Positions 1-6,041 of a DNA stretch of 9,132 bases are shown piece by piece (the first letter of the stretch is position 1; the number at the start of each line of letters is the position of its first letter). A program made the translations under genes and the position numbers. The notes beneath the pieces were generated by a model. That model saw only the letters and a program-made list of their open reading frames with translations, searched no databases and was not told the origin of the DNA. Origin of the DNA: an uncultured bacterium (lineage in GTDB: Bacteria; Cyanobacteriota; Vampirovibrionia; Gastranaerophilales; Gastranaerophilaceae); NCBI GenBank assembly GCA_900314375.1, contig OMVC01000052.1:1-9132 (forward strand). The letters are read 5' to 3'.

Positions 1-639
1 TATAACAGCCCATTCTAAATCGTTTACAAAATTGTTGCGGTTAGATAATTCAAATTTGTTATTATTTTTTAGTGAAAATTTTGTATATGCTTCTTTTGCA
101 CTAATCCCCAAATTTTTAGGTTTTATTATGCTCAAATTAAATTCTTCAAATTCAAGCGGAGTAATTATTTCTCCCCGACCTTGAGCAAGAAGTCTTCCGC
201 CTTGTAAACACACATTCAAATCGGAACCGAGTTGTGCGCAAAGTTTGTGAAGTTTTTCATTTGAAAGCGGATTATTAAATATAGTATTCAAACCGTACAA
301 TGTACCTGCTGCGTCTGTGCTGCCACCTGCCAAACCTGCCGATATAGGAATATTTTTTTCTATATAAATTTTTGTTTTTGTATTATTTATTTTTGTTGTT
401 TGAAAAAATAATTCCGCTGCTTTATATACTAAGTTTCTGTTATCATAAGGTATTTGTGAACTATTGCCCGACAATTCGATAGAATTATTCGTATTTTCTG
501 CAATTTCGATGGTAAGATAATCATACAAACTTATTGTCTGCATAATGCTCTCTATTTCGTGAAATCCGTCAGGGCGTTTCCCTTTTATTTTTAGTGATAA
601 ATTTATTTTTGCGGGACATTGTACTTTTATATTTTTCAT
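1..639 (-). CDS. ispE: 4-diphosphocytidyl-2-C-methyl-D-erythritol kinase IspE, C-terminus cut by window start
   Basis: Cytoplasmic GHMP-family kinase that phosphorylates the 2-hydroxyl of CDP-methylerythritol with ATP, in the MEP route to isoprenoids. I translated 213 codons from the ATG at 639; the family is about 280-300 residues, so roughly the last quarter lies outside the window. The N-terminal PAKINLSL carries the expected substrate-binding Lys (K11). The glycine-rich ATP loop PISAGLAGGSTDAAGTL is at 98-114. GSDLNVCLQGG (138-148) holds the catalytic Asp (D140), and GRGE follows at 154-157. The block after D140 reads LNVC where most relatives have VPF-like residues, a modest divergence that keeps the Asp. 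The start is firm: an in-frame TAA lies two codons upstream, and the next Met (residue 33) would remove K11. There is no Shine-Dalgarno sequence, and a perfect -10 box sits 6 bases upstream. It is separated from the preceding gene by a terminator, so it is probably transcribed on its own or with genes beyond the window. Confidence 0.96.
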   Translation of the reverse strand, partial: MKNIKVQCPAKINLSLKIKGKRPDGFHEIESIMQTISLYDYLTIEIAENTNNSIELSGNSSQIPYDNRNLVYKAAELFFQTTKINNTKTKIYIEKNIPISAGLAGGSTDAAGTLYGLNTIFNNPLSNEKLHKLCAQLGSDLNVCLQGGRLLAQGRGEIITPLEFEEFNLSIIKPKNLGISAKEAYTKFSLKNNNKFELSNRNNFVNDLEWAVI

Positions 640-645
640 AGGTTA

Positions 646-651
646 ATTATA
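646..651 (-). promoter_or_regulatory. -10 box of a probable leaderless ispE promoter
   Basis: On the minus strand a perfect TATAAT is followed by six bases (TAACCT) and then the ispE ATG. With the hexamer at -12 to -7, the predicted +1 is the A of the ATG. No good -35 element is visible at 16-18 bases, where the sequence (around 669-675) falls in the loop of the preceding terminator. The call therefore rests on the -10 box, the lack of a ribosome binding site and the terminator just upstream. Confidence 0.55.
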
Positions 652-655
652 CATG

Positions 656-684
656 AAAAACGGGACTTATTGTGTTAAGTCCCG
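656..684 (-). terminator. Rho-independent terminator after the 173-residue protein gene
   Basis: A perfect 9-bp stem CGGGACTTA/TAAGTCCCG (684-676 paired with 669-661) closes a 6-base loop. On the minus strand it is followed at once by TTTTT (660-656). On the plus strand the hairpin is followed by TAAAAT and not by a T-run, so it works in the minus direction. It lies 53 bases past the stop codon of the gene at 737-1258 and isolates it from ispE. Confidence 0.93.
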
Positions 685-736
685 TAAAATAGGGTTAGTT
701 TATTTCTAGGATAAAGTTAAGTTATTGTTTATTTAA

Positions 737-1258
737 TTAAGCTGTATATTTTGGAGCGAAGTCTTTAATATCTTGATCCCTTGCTTGTTTTGCAGCTTTG
801 AGTTCTTCGGAGACTTCTGCTAACAATGTTTCTTGTTGTTCTTTTTCTTGTTTTAATCTTTCTTCTGCATCATTTAAGTTTTTCATTTCAACTTGTGCTG
901 CTCTGTCACGTCCTTGAGCATACAATGTTCTCATAATGTAATTATTCATCATTGCTGCTTGTTGCGGATTTTGTTGAGCACCCATTTGTTGAGCATACAT
1001 TTGCTGCATCATTGGTGCATTTGCTTGCATATACTGTAATGCGCTGTTGTGAGCATAGCCCAAGTAATTCATTGTTCTGCCCATCATTGAACTCGGTGAA
1101 TTCAATAAATCTCCAATCGAAATACTACCGTTTCCAATTAGGGTTGAATACTGTTGCATATCTCTCATTTGTCTTGTCAGTCGCGCCAGTTTGTATTCGA
1201 TTTGATGCTTTTGATGTATCAAATCCGATACACGCGCGCTAAAAATAAGAATACCCAT
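737..1258 (-). CDS. Small coiled-coil, Met/Gln-rich protein of unknown function
   Basis: This 173-residue protein has no enzyme motif I recognise. It has no signal peptide and no convincing membrane segment; the N-terminal MGILIFSARV is too short to be one. A charged helix likely to form a coiled coil spans about 10-38 (VSDLIHQKHQIEYKLARLTR). A short turn-rich stretch (41-58, GNGSISIGDLLNSP) follows, then a strikingly Met-, Gln- and Ala-rich segment at about 74-107 (YMQANAPMMQQMYAQQMGAQ). A second strongly heptad-like charged helix covers about 118-165. It resembles, from memory, small proteins of gut Melainabacteria, but I cannot name a family. The ATG at 1258 is preceded by GGTAGG about 8 bases upstream. 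The gene lies alone between two terminators (clpP's upstream, its own downstream), so it is an independent unit. A structural, filament-forming or surface-appendage-related role is possible but only a guess. Confidence 0.85.
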   Translation of the reverse strand: MGILIFSARVSDLIHQKHQIEYKLARLTRQMRDMQQYSTLIGNGSISIGDLLNSPSSMMGRTMNYLGYAHNSALQYMQANAPMMQQMYAQQMGAQQNPQQAAMMNNYIMRTLYAQGRDRAAQVEMKNLNDAEERLKQEKEQQETLLAEVSEELKAAKQARDQDIKDFAPKYTA

Positions 1259-1264
1259 AGTACT

Positions 1265-1310
1265 TACCTACCTTTAACCTTTTTAAACTAACCTAAATTT
1301 TTCTAACCTA
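1265..1310. repeat. Reiterated TAACCT motif upstream of the 173-residue protein gene
   Basis: On the plus strand TAACCT occurs at 1275-1280, 1289-1294 and 1304-1309, at spacings of 14 and 15 bases. The last two are extended to CTAACCTA, and there is a degenerate TTACCTACC at 1264-1271. The block lies wholly between the clpP terminator and the start codon at 1258, so it is in the promoter or 5' leader of that gene. Spacing somewhat above one helical turn could suit repeated protein binding or repeated RNA segments. In such AT-rich DNA, chance cannot be excluded. Confidence 0.35.
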
Positions 1311-1314
1311 CATC

Positions 1315-1353
1315 TATATAAAAACATGCAATTTCAAGTAATTGCATGTTTTT
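1315..1353 (-). terminator. Rho-independent terminator of clpP
   Basis: A long perfect inverted repeat pairs 1353-1340 with 1333-1320 (AAAAACATGCAATT against AATTGCATGTTTTT) around a 6-base loop. On the minus strand the 3' arm ends in TTTTT followed by ATATA. It lies about 60 bases after the clpP stop codon. The A/T-rich ends make the hairpin potentially symmetrical in direction, but no plus-strand gene leads into it, so its job is to end clpP transcripts. Confidence 0.9.
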
Positions 1354-1413
1354 GAGCTTTTGTTAAGTTTTGTAAAGGCGATATAAAATGATTGATACCT
1401 TAAATCATTATTA

Positions 1414-2031
1414 TTATGCGCTTGGAGTTTTTTCTACGACTTTATCAATCAAGCCGTATTCCATAGCTTCATAAGCGGACAGATAATGATCTCTTTCGCA
1501 GTCTTCTCTGACTTTTTCAGGGTCTTGACCTGAATTTTTTGCGATAATATCAATTAACATATTTTTCATACGCATAATTTCTTTTGCTTCAAGTTCAATA
1601 TCTGTTGCTTGTCCTTTTGCACCGCCTAAAGGCTGGTGAATCATTATGCGTGAGCGAGGTAGCGACATTCTTTTGCCTTTTGCTCCGGAACATAGCAAAA
1701 ATGCGCCCATTGAAGCGGCTTCGCCCAAGCAAATAGTCGCAACATCGGCTTTAATAAGATTCATGGTGTCGTAAATTGCCATACCGGCTGTTATTACACC
1801 ACCGGGGCTATTTATGTATAACATAATATCTTTGTCAGGGTTTTCGCTATCTAACAATAACAATTGTGCAACAATAGAATTTGCTACTTCATCATCTATT
1901 TCTGTTCCCAAGAATATAATTCTTTCTCTTAACAATCTTGAAAAAATATCAAAAGAACGTTCTCCGCGAGAAGATGCTTCTATTACTGTCGGGACATAGC
2001 CCATTATCTTCATATAAGTTTCCTGATCCAT
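1414..2031 (-). CDS. clpP: ATP-dependent Clp protease proteolytic subunit ClpP
   Basis: Serine peptidase that forms the two-ring, 14-subunit degradation chamber served by Clp ATPases such as ClpX and ClpC in the cytoplasm. The 205-residue length is normal for the family (about 195-210). The catalytic triad is complete: S107 in GEAASMGAF, H132 in IMIHQPLGG and D181 in ERDHYLSA. The oxyanion-hole segment INSPGGVITAGMAIYD is at 73-88. The N-terminal VPTVIE and RGERSFDIFSRLL match the propeptide/axial-loop region. The ATG at 2031 is supported by a strong AAAGGAG six bases upstream. The gene has its own promoter and terminator and is probably monocistronic, although no terminator separates it from hpt upstream. 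An ATPase-less Clp-N repeat protein and a stand-alone ClpX zinc-finger protein are encoded nearby, but no Clp ATPase is seen in the window. Confidence 0.98.
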   Translation of the reverse strand: MDQETYMKIMGYVPTVIEASSRGERSFDIFSRLLRERIIFLGTEIDDEVANSIVAQLLLLDSENPDKDIMLYINSPGGVITAGMAIYDTMNLIKADVATICLGEAASMGAFLLCSGAKGKRMSLPRSRIMIHQPLGGAKGQATDIELEAKEIMRMKNMLIDIIAKNSGQDPEKVREDCERDHYLSAYEAMEYGLIDKVVEKTPSA

Positions 2032-2053
2032 TTTGCTCTCCTTTTATATAGCG

Positions 2054-2082
2054 ATTTTACAATAATTTTTGTCTTTTTTCAA
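2054..2082 (-). promoter_or_regulatory. clpP promoter (-35 TTGAAA, 17-bp spacer, -10 TAAAAT)
   Basis: In the 60-base gap between hpt and clpP, the minus strand reads TTGAAA (2082-2077), a 17-base spacer and TAAAAT (2059-2054). Each hexamer is close to the sigma-70 consensus and the spacing is optimal. Predicted transcription start is near 2047, giving a leader of about 16 bases that contains the AAAGGAG ribosome binding site. I see no heat-shock inverted repeat (CIRCE) and no CtsR-like direct repeat here. Confidence 0.7.
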
Positions 2083-2091
2083 GTTTAATAT

Positions 2092-2622
2092 TTATTCAAT
2101 ATAACCGATATATGGCAGGTTTCTGTAATATCCGTCATAATCAAGTCCGTATCCTACTACAAATTTGTCGTCAACATCAAATCCGTAGTAATCAGGTTCA
2201 ATATCAACTTTGCGTGTTATTTTTTTATCTAATAGTGAGCAGAATTTTAATGATTTAACATGAAAATTTAAGTGCATAAAATCGATTAAAAATTTTGCGG
2301 TTAATCCTGTATCAACGATATCTTCTATGATTAAAACGTTTTTATTATTCAGGTCAGGAAGTTTTATATCAACTGCGTTGACTTTTCCTGATGTAGTTGT
2401 GGAGGAACCGTAGCTTGAAAGTCTTATAAATTCAATTTGAACCGGCATATCGAGTTCTCTTATCAAATCAGTTGCAAATATAACTGCACCCTTTAAAACA
2501 CAAATTGCAGTCAGTTCTTCATCTTTATATAGAGTATTAATTTCTTGCGCAAGTTCTTTTATTCTTGCGTGGAGCTGGTCTTTACTAAATAAAACTTTCA
2601 AATTTTCTTTTTTAATTTCCAT
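2092..2622 (-). CDS. hpt: Hypoxanthine (guanine) phosphoribosyltransferase
   Basis: Purine-salvage enzyme that joins hypoxanthine or guanine to PRPP to give IMP or GMP in the cytoplasm. At 176 residues it is typical of bacterial Hpt. The PRPP-binding signature VLIIEDIVDTGLT is at 96-108 with the paired acidic residues E100 and D101. LKGA (43-46) forms the pyrophosphate-binding loop. SSYGSSTTTSG (69-79) is the mobile active-site loop. DKFVVGYGLDYDGYYRNLPYI (152-172) is the purine-binding C-terminal segment. The ATG at 2622 is preceded by AAAGGA, which lies inside the last codons of tilS; the two genes are only 3 bases apart. The tilS-hpt order is the same as in many Firmicutes, where the two products are known to interact. 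The ftsH gene that usually follows there is not present. Confidence 0.97.
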   Translation of the reverse strand: MEIKKENLKVLFSKDQLHARIKELAQEINTLYKDEELTAICVLKGAVIFATDLIRELDMPVQIEFIRLSSYGSSTTTSGKVNAVDIKLPDLNNKNVLIIEDIVDTGLTAKFLIDFMHLNFHVKSLKFCSLLDKKITRKVDIEPDYYGFDVDDKFVVGYGLDYDGYYRNLPYIGYIE

Positions 2623-2625
2623 TAT

Positions 2626-3975
2626 TTAATCCTTTATTGTTATTGTTATTTTGTGTGTTGGTTTTGTTTTTATCTTTATTTTATCACTTAAACCGATATC
2701 TATTGCCCATAAGATTTCTTTTCCTTGAGTCAGAAAAAGCAGATTATCTTTTTCATGATTAGGGATTTTGCGTGAATTTAAGTATTTTTTTAATTTTTGT
2801 GTACCGTTCATGCCTAACGGTTGTATAATGTCGCCTTCTTGTCTTGTGCGAAGATGAAAATCAAAATCTAGTCCCCGCAAATCAACGAAAACAGTCCTGC
2901 CATTACCTCTAAAACTTTCATCAAGGTTTGTATCACACTTTGAAATATCGATACAAATTCCGCCATCTTTATATTCCCCTTCTTTTGTTATATGTATGTC
3001 GATTTTTTTTGATTCTTGTTTGGTTATTATTTCTATGTATTTTTCATTTATAAATATCCATTTATCCGTTGTTAATGAAATTATTTTACCTGATTTTGAC
3101 CGTTTATTTTCTTTTAAAAATTTCCAAATGGTATAAATTCGTTCTTGGTCGTAGTCTTGAGGGAACAGAGGTGAAATTGTTTCATATAATATACGTTTTT
3201 GAAGGGCATCGGATTGATTAAAAAATTCTTGTGTAAGAATTTTATTTTCTTTTGTTATATTTTCAAGTATTTTTGTAACATATTCTTTTACAATTTCTGT
3301 TTCCTCTTTTGCTATTTGTGAGAGCGAATTTATATTGTTAACTGTATTCGGATTTATTTTTTGTAATTGTGGTATAATTTCACTGCGAATAAGATTGCGT
3401 TTATGAATGGTATCGGTGTTTGAGCTGTCAAAATTCGGTGATAAATTATTATCTTTGCAATATTTTTCAATATCTGTTCTTTCAATATTTAAAATCGGGC
3501 GATAAAATGGGGGACGCTTTGGAGATATTCCCTGCAAACCGCTAACGCCTGTTCCGTGCGCTATTCTATATATCAAAGTTTCTGCGTTATCATTTTTATT
3601 ATGTGCCGTAAATATTATATTTGTATCAAATTTTTTTGCGCAATTTTCAAAAAATTCATACCTCAAATTGCGTGCAACAGTTTCTGTTTGGGGAGTATTG
3701 GGGGGTAATTTTTCGCTATAAAATTCAACTCCGATTTGTTTGCAAAAATCTATGCAATTTTGTTCTTCTCTATCGCTTTCTTCCCCGCGCCAATTGTGGT
3801 TTAGGTGTATTGCGATAATTCTGTTATTACAAACTGATTTTAGCGCGTGCAGTAAACACATAGAATCATATCCGCCCGAAAATCCGACAAGATAAGTGTT
3901 ATTTTCTATATCATATTTTTTTATAAACTCTTTAATTGTTTGGCAGATAGTATTCATTTTTAATAATTTTAGCAT
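2626..3975 (-). CDS. tilS: tRNA(Ile)-lysidine synthase TilS
   Basis: Essential N-type ATP pyrophosphatase that attaches lysine to C34 of tRNA-Ile(CAU), so that it reads AUA and is charged with isoleucine. At 449 residues it is full length for the long (three-domain) form. The PP-loop is GFSGGYDSM (31-39). Further family blocks are HLNHNWRGEESDREE (57-71), FTAHNKNDNAETLIYR (122-137), HGTGVSGLQGI (140-150) with RPIL (159-162), and the SNTDTIHKRNLIR segment (185-197). The C-terminal TilS domain (about 375-449) carries RTRQEGDIIQPLG and KKYLNSRKIP. The ATG at 3975 lies 6 bases after the stop of the preceding gene and has no Shine-Dalgarno; a second in-frame ATG at 3957 (residue 7) also lacks one. 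Translation probably depends on coupling to the gene upstream, and the exact start remains open between these two. AUA codons are frequent in this window, consistent with reliance on TilS. Confidence 0.97.
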   Translation of the reverse strand: MLKLLKMNTICQTIKEFIKKYDIENNTYLVGFSGGYDSMCLLHALKSVCNNRIIAIHLNHNWRGEESDREEQNCIDFCKQIGVEFYSEKLPPNTPQTETVARNLRYEFFENCAKKFDTNIIFTAHNKNDNAETLIYRIAHGTGVSGLQGISPKRPPFYRPILNIERTDIEKYCKDNNLSPNFDSSNTDTIHKRNLIRSEIIPQLQKINPNTVNNINSLSQIAKEETEIVKEYVTKILENITKENKILTQEFFNQSDALQKRILYETISPLFPQDYDQERIYTIWKFLKENKRSKSGKIISLTTDKWIFINEKYIEIITKQESKKIDIHITKEGEYKDGGICIDISKCDTNLDESFRGNGRTVFVDLRGLDFDFHLRTRQEGDIIQPLGMNGTQKLKKYLNSRKIPNHEKDNLLFLTQGKEILWAIDIGLSDKIKIKTKPTHKITITIKD

Positions 3976-3981
3976 GAAAAG

Positions 3982-5343
3982 CTATGCAACGGGTGTATGC
4001 TTTTTTATACCTTCACGAATTTCGAGAACATCAGCGCCGAGTTGTTCCAATACTTGCATTGCGGTTGAGTCAGGTTCTGTTGTAATGGCAAGCAGCAAAT
4101 CCGATGATTCAATTTTTGTTTTATTTGCCTTTTTAGCATATTCCCACGCGGTTTCCAATACTCGTTTAGCGCGTTTGGTAAAGGCAATTTCTCCATCGGA
4201 ATAATCGTTGCCTGTACCGATTATGCGTTCGACAAGTATGCGCGCATCTTTGATTGTTATTTCAAGTTCGTTTAATACAACTGCACCAATACCCGTTGCT
4301 TCGCCGATTATGCCTAACAAAAACATTTCTGTTCCGACTACGGCTCTGCCCATTCTGCGCGCTTCTTGTTTTGCAAGACGCAAAATAGTAAGAGTTTCCG
4401 GCATTTCTTTTTCTATCGGTTTAATGATTGTGTGTGCCAAATCATCATCATTAATGTGCAGTTCTTTTAATATATCGTATGCAACCCCTTTTTTGGTTTT
4501 TAATAAACCTAAAATCATGTGCTCAGGCAAAACTTCCGATGAACCGAGTTCTTTTGCGGTTTGAAGCGCCAAATTCATTACACGAAACGCGTTTGGCGTA
4601 AAAACAATTTGACGACCAGCATATTCGGAATCTCTCGATTGAATTTGTGATAATTTTTGTTCAAAAATATCGTTCGTAATTCCAAATTGGGCCAAAATCT
4701 TTGTCAAACCGGATTCTTTATCCTCTAAAATAGATGAAATAATTTGTTCTGTTCCTAAAATTTCATAATTAGAAGCCGAAAGTTTTGAAACTGCACGTTC
4801 AAAGACTTTTGATGATTGTTCGTTGTTAAACAGGGAATCTGTTTCTTCGGTTAAATTAATTTCAGGCTCTTTATTTTCTTCAATTTCAGGGTGTAAATCG
4901 TTTTTGGATTTACGTTGAACGAGTTTTTCGATTAAAGGACGGGATTTATCAATATCAAACCCCAAATTTTCCAAATATGTTGAGATTTTGGAATGTTTAT
5001 CATTTATTAGTGCCAATACAATATGCTCATAATGGACGGTTGAATTGCCTGATTCGTTTACCAAATCCATTGTGCGCTGTAAAATTCGTTTGAAATCGTC
5101 ACTAAACGGTATAGAAGATGTCATGTCCGATTCTTCTATATTTAATGTCATATAAATCTCTTTTGCTAATTTATCGTAGGTTATGTCGTATGAGTTGAAT
5201 ATTCTTGAACAAAAACCTTTTGATTCTTTTACCGCAGCAAGCAATAAATGCTCTGATAAAACTTTATCGGAGTGATCATATATTGCAATATTTTGAGCTT
5301 CAACTATTACGTTTAGTGCTTTTTCGGTGAATTTTTCAAACAA
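3982..5343 (-). CDS. Six-repeat Clp N-domain protein without an ATPase module (ClpC-N-like adaptor or decoy)
   Basis: This 453-residue protein is built almost wholly of Clp-N (repeat) units. I place six: about 1-68, 78-143, 173-235, 246-311, 314-376 and 386-448, i.e. three tandem double domains, with an acidic linker at 144-172. Each unit has the helix pattern and a version of the G-T-E-H-LLL-G motif: LSEHLLL (29-35), HYEHIVLAL (104-112), LGTEQIISSI (196-205), LPEHMILGL (272-280), VGTEMFLLGI (336-345) and a weaker ESSDLLLAI (412-420). The last pair, including VERIIGTG and IAFTKRAKRVLE, is closest to the N-domain of ClpC. ClpC itself has one such pair followed by two AAA+ modules; here there is no Walker A or B. 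It starts at TTG (5343), supported by TAAGGA 9 bases upstream and by the ClpC-like MFEKFTEKAL beginning. N-domains bind substrates, adaptors and phospho-arginine, so an adaptor, chaperone or decoy role is inferred. A decayed clpC is unlikely because of the repeat number and intact tight spacing. Confidence 0.9.
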   Translation of the reverse strand: MFEKFTEKALNVIVEAQNIAIYDHSDKVLSEHLLLAAVKESKGFCSRIFNSYDITYDKLAKEIYMTLNIEESDMTSSIPFSDDFKRILQRTMDLVNESGNSTVHYEHIVLALINDKHSKISTYLENLGFDIDKSRPLIEKLVQRKSKNDLHPEIEENKEPEINLTEETDSLFNNEQSSKVFERAVSKLSASNYEILGTEQIISSILEDKESGLTKILAQFGITNDIFEQKLSQIQSRDSEYAGRQIVFTPNAFRVMNLALQTAKELGSSEVLPEHMILGLLKTKKGVAYDILKELHINDDDLAHTIIKPIEKEMPETLTILRLAKQEARRMGRAVVGTEMFLLGIIGEATGIGAVVLNELEITIKDARILVERIIGTGNDYSDGEIAFTKRAKRVLETAWEYAKKANKTKIESSDLLLAITTEPDSTAMQVLEQLGADVLEIREGIKKHTPVA

Positions 5344-5354
5344 ATTTTTATTCC

Positions 5355-5624
5355 TTATTCTTCTTCATCTTCAACATCGATTGTTTCAAGGTATTTTGCT
5401 ATTCTGTCAAATTCTTCATCATCTTCGATTGTTTCAAAATAGCTTTCACCATCTTCTTCGGTATAACGCATAATAACCATTTCAGGATCTTCTTCAACAG
5501 ATTCCGCTTCGGTTAATATTGCATATTGATTGTTTTCAAATTCAATTATATCATATAATTCGCATTTGAGAACATTGCCTTCTTCATCCGTAATTTCAAT
5601 TACATTGTTTTCTTCTTCTGTCAT
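5355..5624 (-). CDS. DUF1292 family protein
   Basis: This small (89 residues), very acidic protein matches the DUF1292/YrzB type: an N-terminal NVIEITDEEGN segment, a beta-rich core with YDIIEFENNQYAILTEAE (24-41) and EMVIMRY (48-54), and a DEEFDRIAKYLE helix (69-80) followed by an acidic tail. Its biochemical function is not known. In Firmicutes it is commonly encoded next to ruvX (yqgF/yrrK), exactly as here, where it begins 12 bases after ruvX. The ATG at 5624 has a strong AAAGGAG. Its stop codon overlaps the ribosome binding site of the following Clp-N repeat gene, which ties the two together in translation. The conserved link to ruvX hints at a role around RNA processing or translation, but that is inference. 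Confidence 0.9.
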   Translation of the reverse strand: MTEEENNVIEITDEEGNVLKCELYDIIEFENNQYAILTEAESVEEDPEMVIMRYTEEDGESYFETIEDDEEFDRIAKYLETIDVEDEEE

Positions 5625-5636
5625 TTTTATTCTCCT

Positions 5637-6041
5637 TTATTTTTTTCTTGATAAGTATTGCTCAAGTATAATACAAGCGCTTTCTATATCAACTAAACCT
5701 TTATCTTTACGAAAATCTATTTTTTTGTTGCGTAAATTTTCTTCTGCGGTGTCTGATGTTAAACGTTCGTCTTCAAATATAATTTCATAATTTTCTATTT
5801 TTGATGCAAATTTTTCACAATCTTGAGCTTGAGCGCCTTTTGTACCGTCCATATTCAGAGGTAATCCGACTACTATTTTTTCAACGTGATTTTCTTTTGC
5901 AATTTTGTATATGATATCAAGAGCGTTTTTTTCAGGTTCTCGCGGAATATATGAGTGACCGTTGGCAAGCATCAGTAAAAAATCGCTCAATGCTATTCCG
6001 ATACGTTTTGTCCCTATATCAAGCGCCATTACTTTATACAT
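5637..6041 (-). CDS. ruvX: RuvX/YqgF-type Holliday junction resolvase-like nuclease
   Basis: RNase H-fold nuclease of the YqgF family. Members have been linked to 5' maturation of pre-16S rRNA and to Holliday-junction cleavage. The 134-residue length is typical. Motifs are MALDIGTKRIGIALSD (5-20) with metal-binding D8, VVGLPLNMDGTKG (57-69), FEDERLTSDTAEE (89-101) with the E/D-E-R-L core, and VDIESACIILEQYL (117-130) with D118. I chose the ATG at 6041, which overlaps the TAA of the upstream gene as TAATG; this predicts reinitiation coupling. An in-frame TTG at 6056 would add five residues (MGWCI) that fall within the upstream gene and have no homology value. The DUF1292 gene follows directly, as in Firmicutes. 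Confidence 0.95.
   Translation of the reverse strand: MYKVMALDIGTKRIGIALSDFLLMLANGHSYIPREPEKNALDIIYKIAKENHVEKIVVGLPLNMDGTKGAQAQDCEKFASKIENYEIIFEDERLTSDTAEENLRNKKIDFRKDKGLVDIESACIILEQYLSRKK

Noticed and set aside
952..1242. Plus-strand reading frame of 96 codons
   Set aside because: It lies opposite the 173-residue protein gene, has no ribosome binding site, and the opposite strand has a coherent coiled-coil product with flanking terminators.
2032..2091. Heat-shock control site (CIRCE or CtsR operator) before clpP
   Set aside because: I found no matching inverted or direct repeat in the gap, only an ordinary sigma-70-like promoter.
3896..4564. Plus-strand reading frames opposite tilS and the Clp-N repeat gene
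   Set aside because: These are shadows of genes with clear homology on the minus strand; their Ser/Cys-rich products have no recognisable domain.
3982..5343. Clp-N repeat gene read as a decayed or truncated clpC
   Set aside because: ClpC has one double N-domain, but this protein has six intact repeats, ends 6 bases before tilS, has a good ribosome binding site and shows no AAA+ remnants in any frame downstream.
5530..5790. Plus-strand reading frame of 86 codons with a hydrophobic stretch
   Set aside because: It is antisense to DUF1292 and ruvX, both of which have motifs and good start signals; the hydrophobicity comes from complementing acidic codons.
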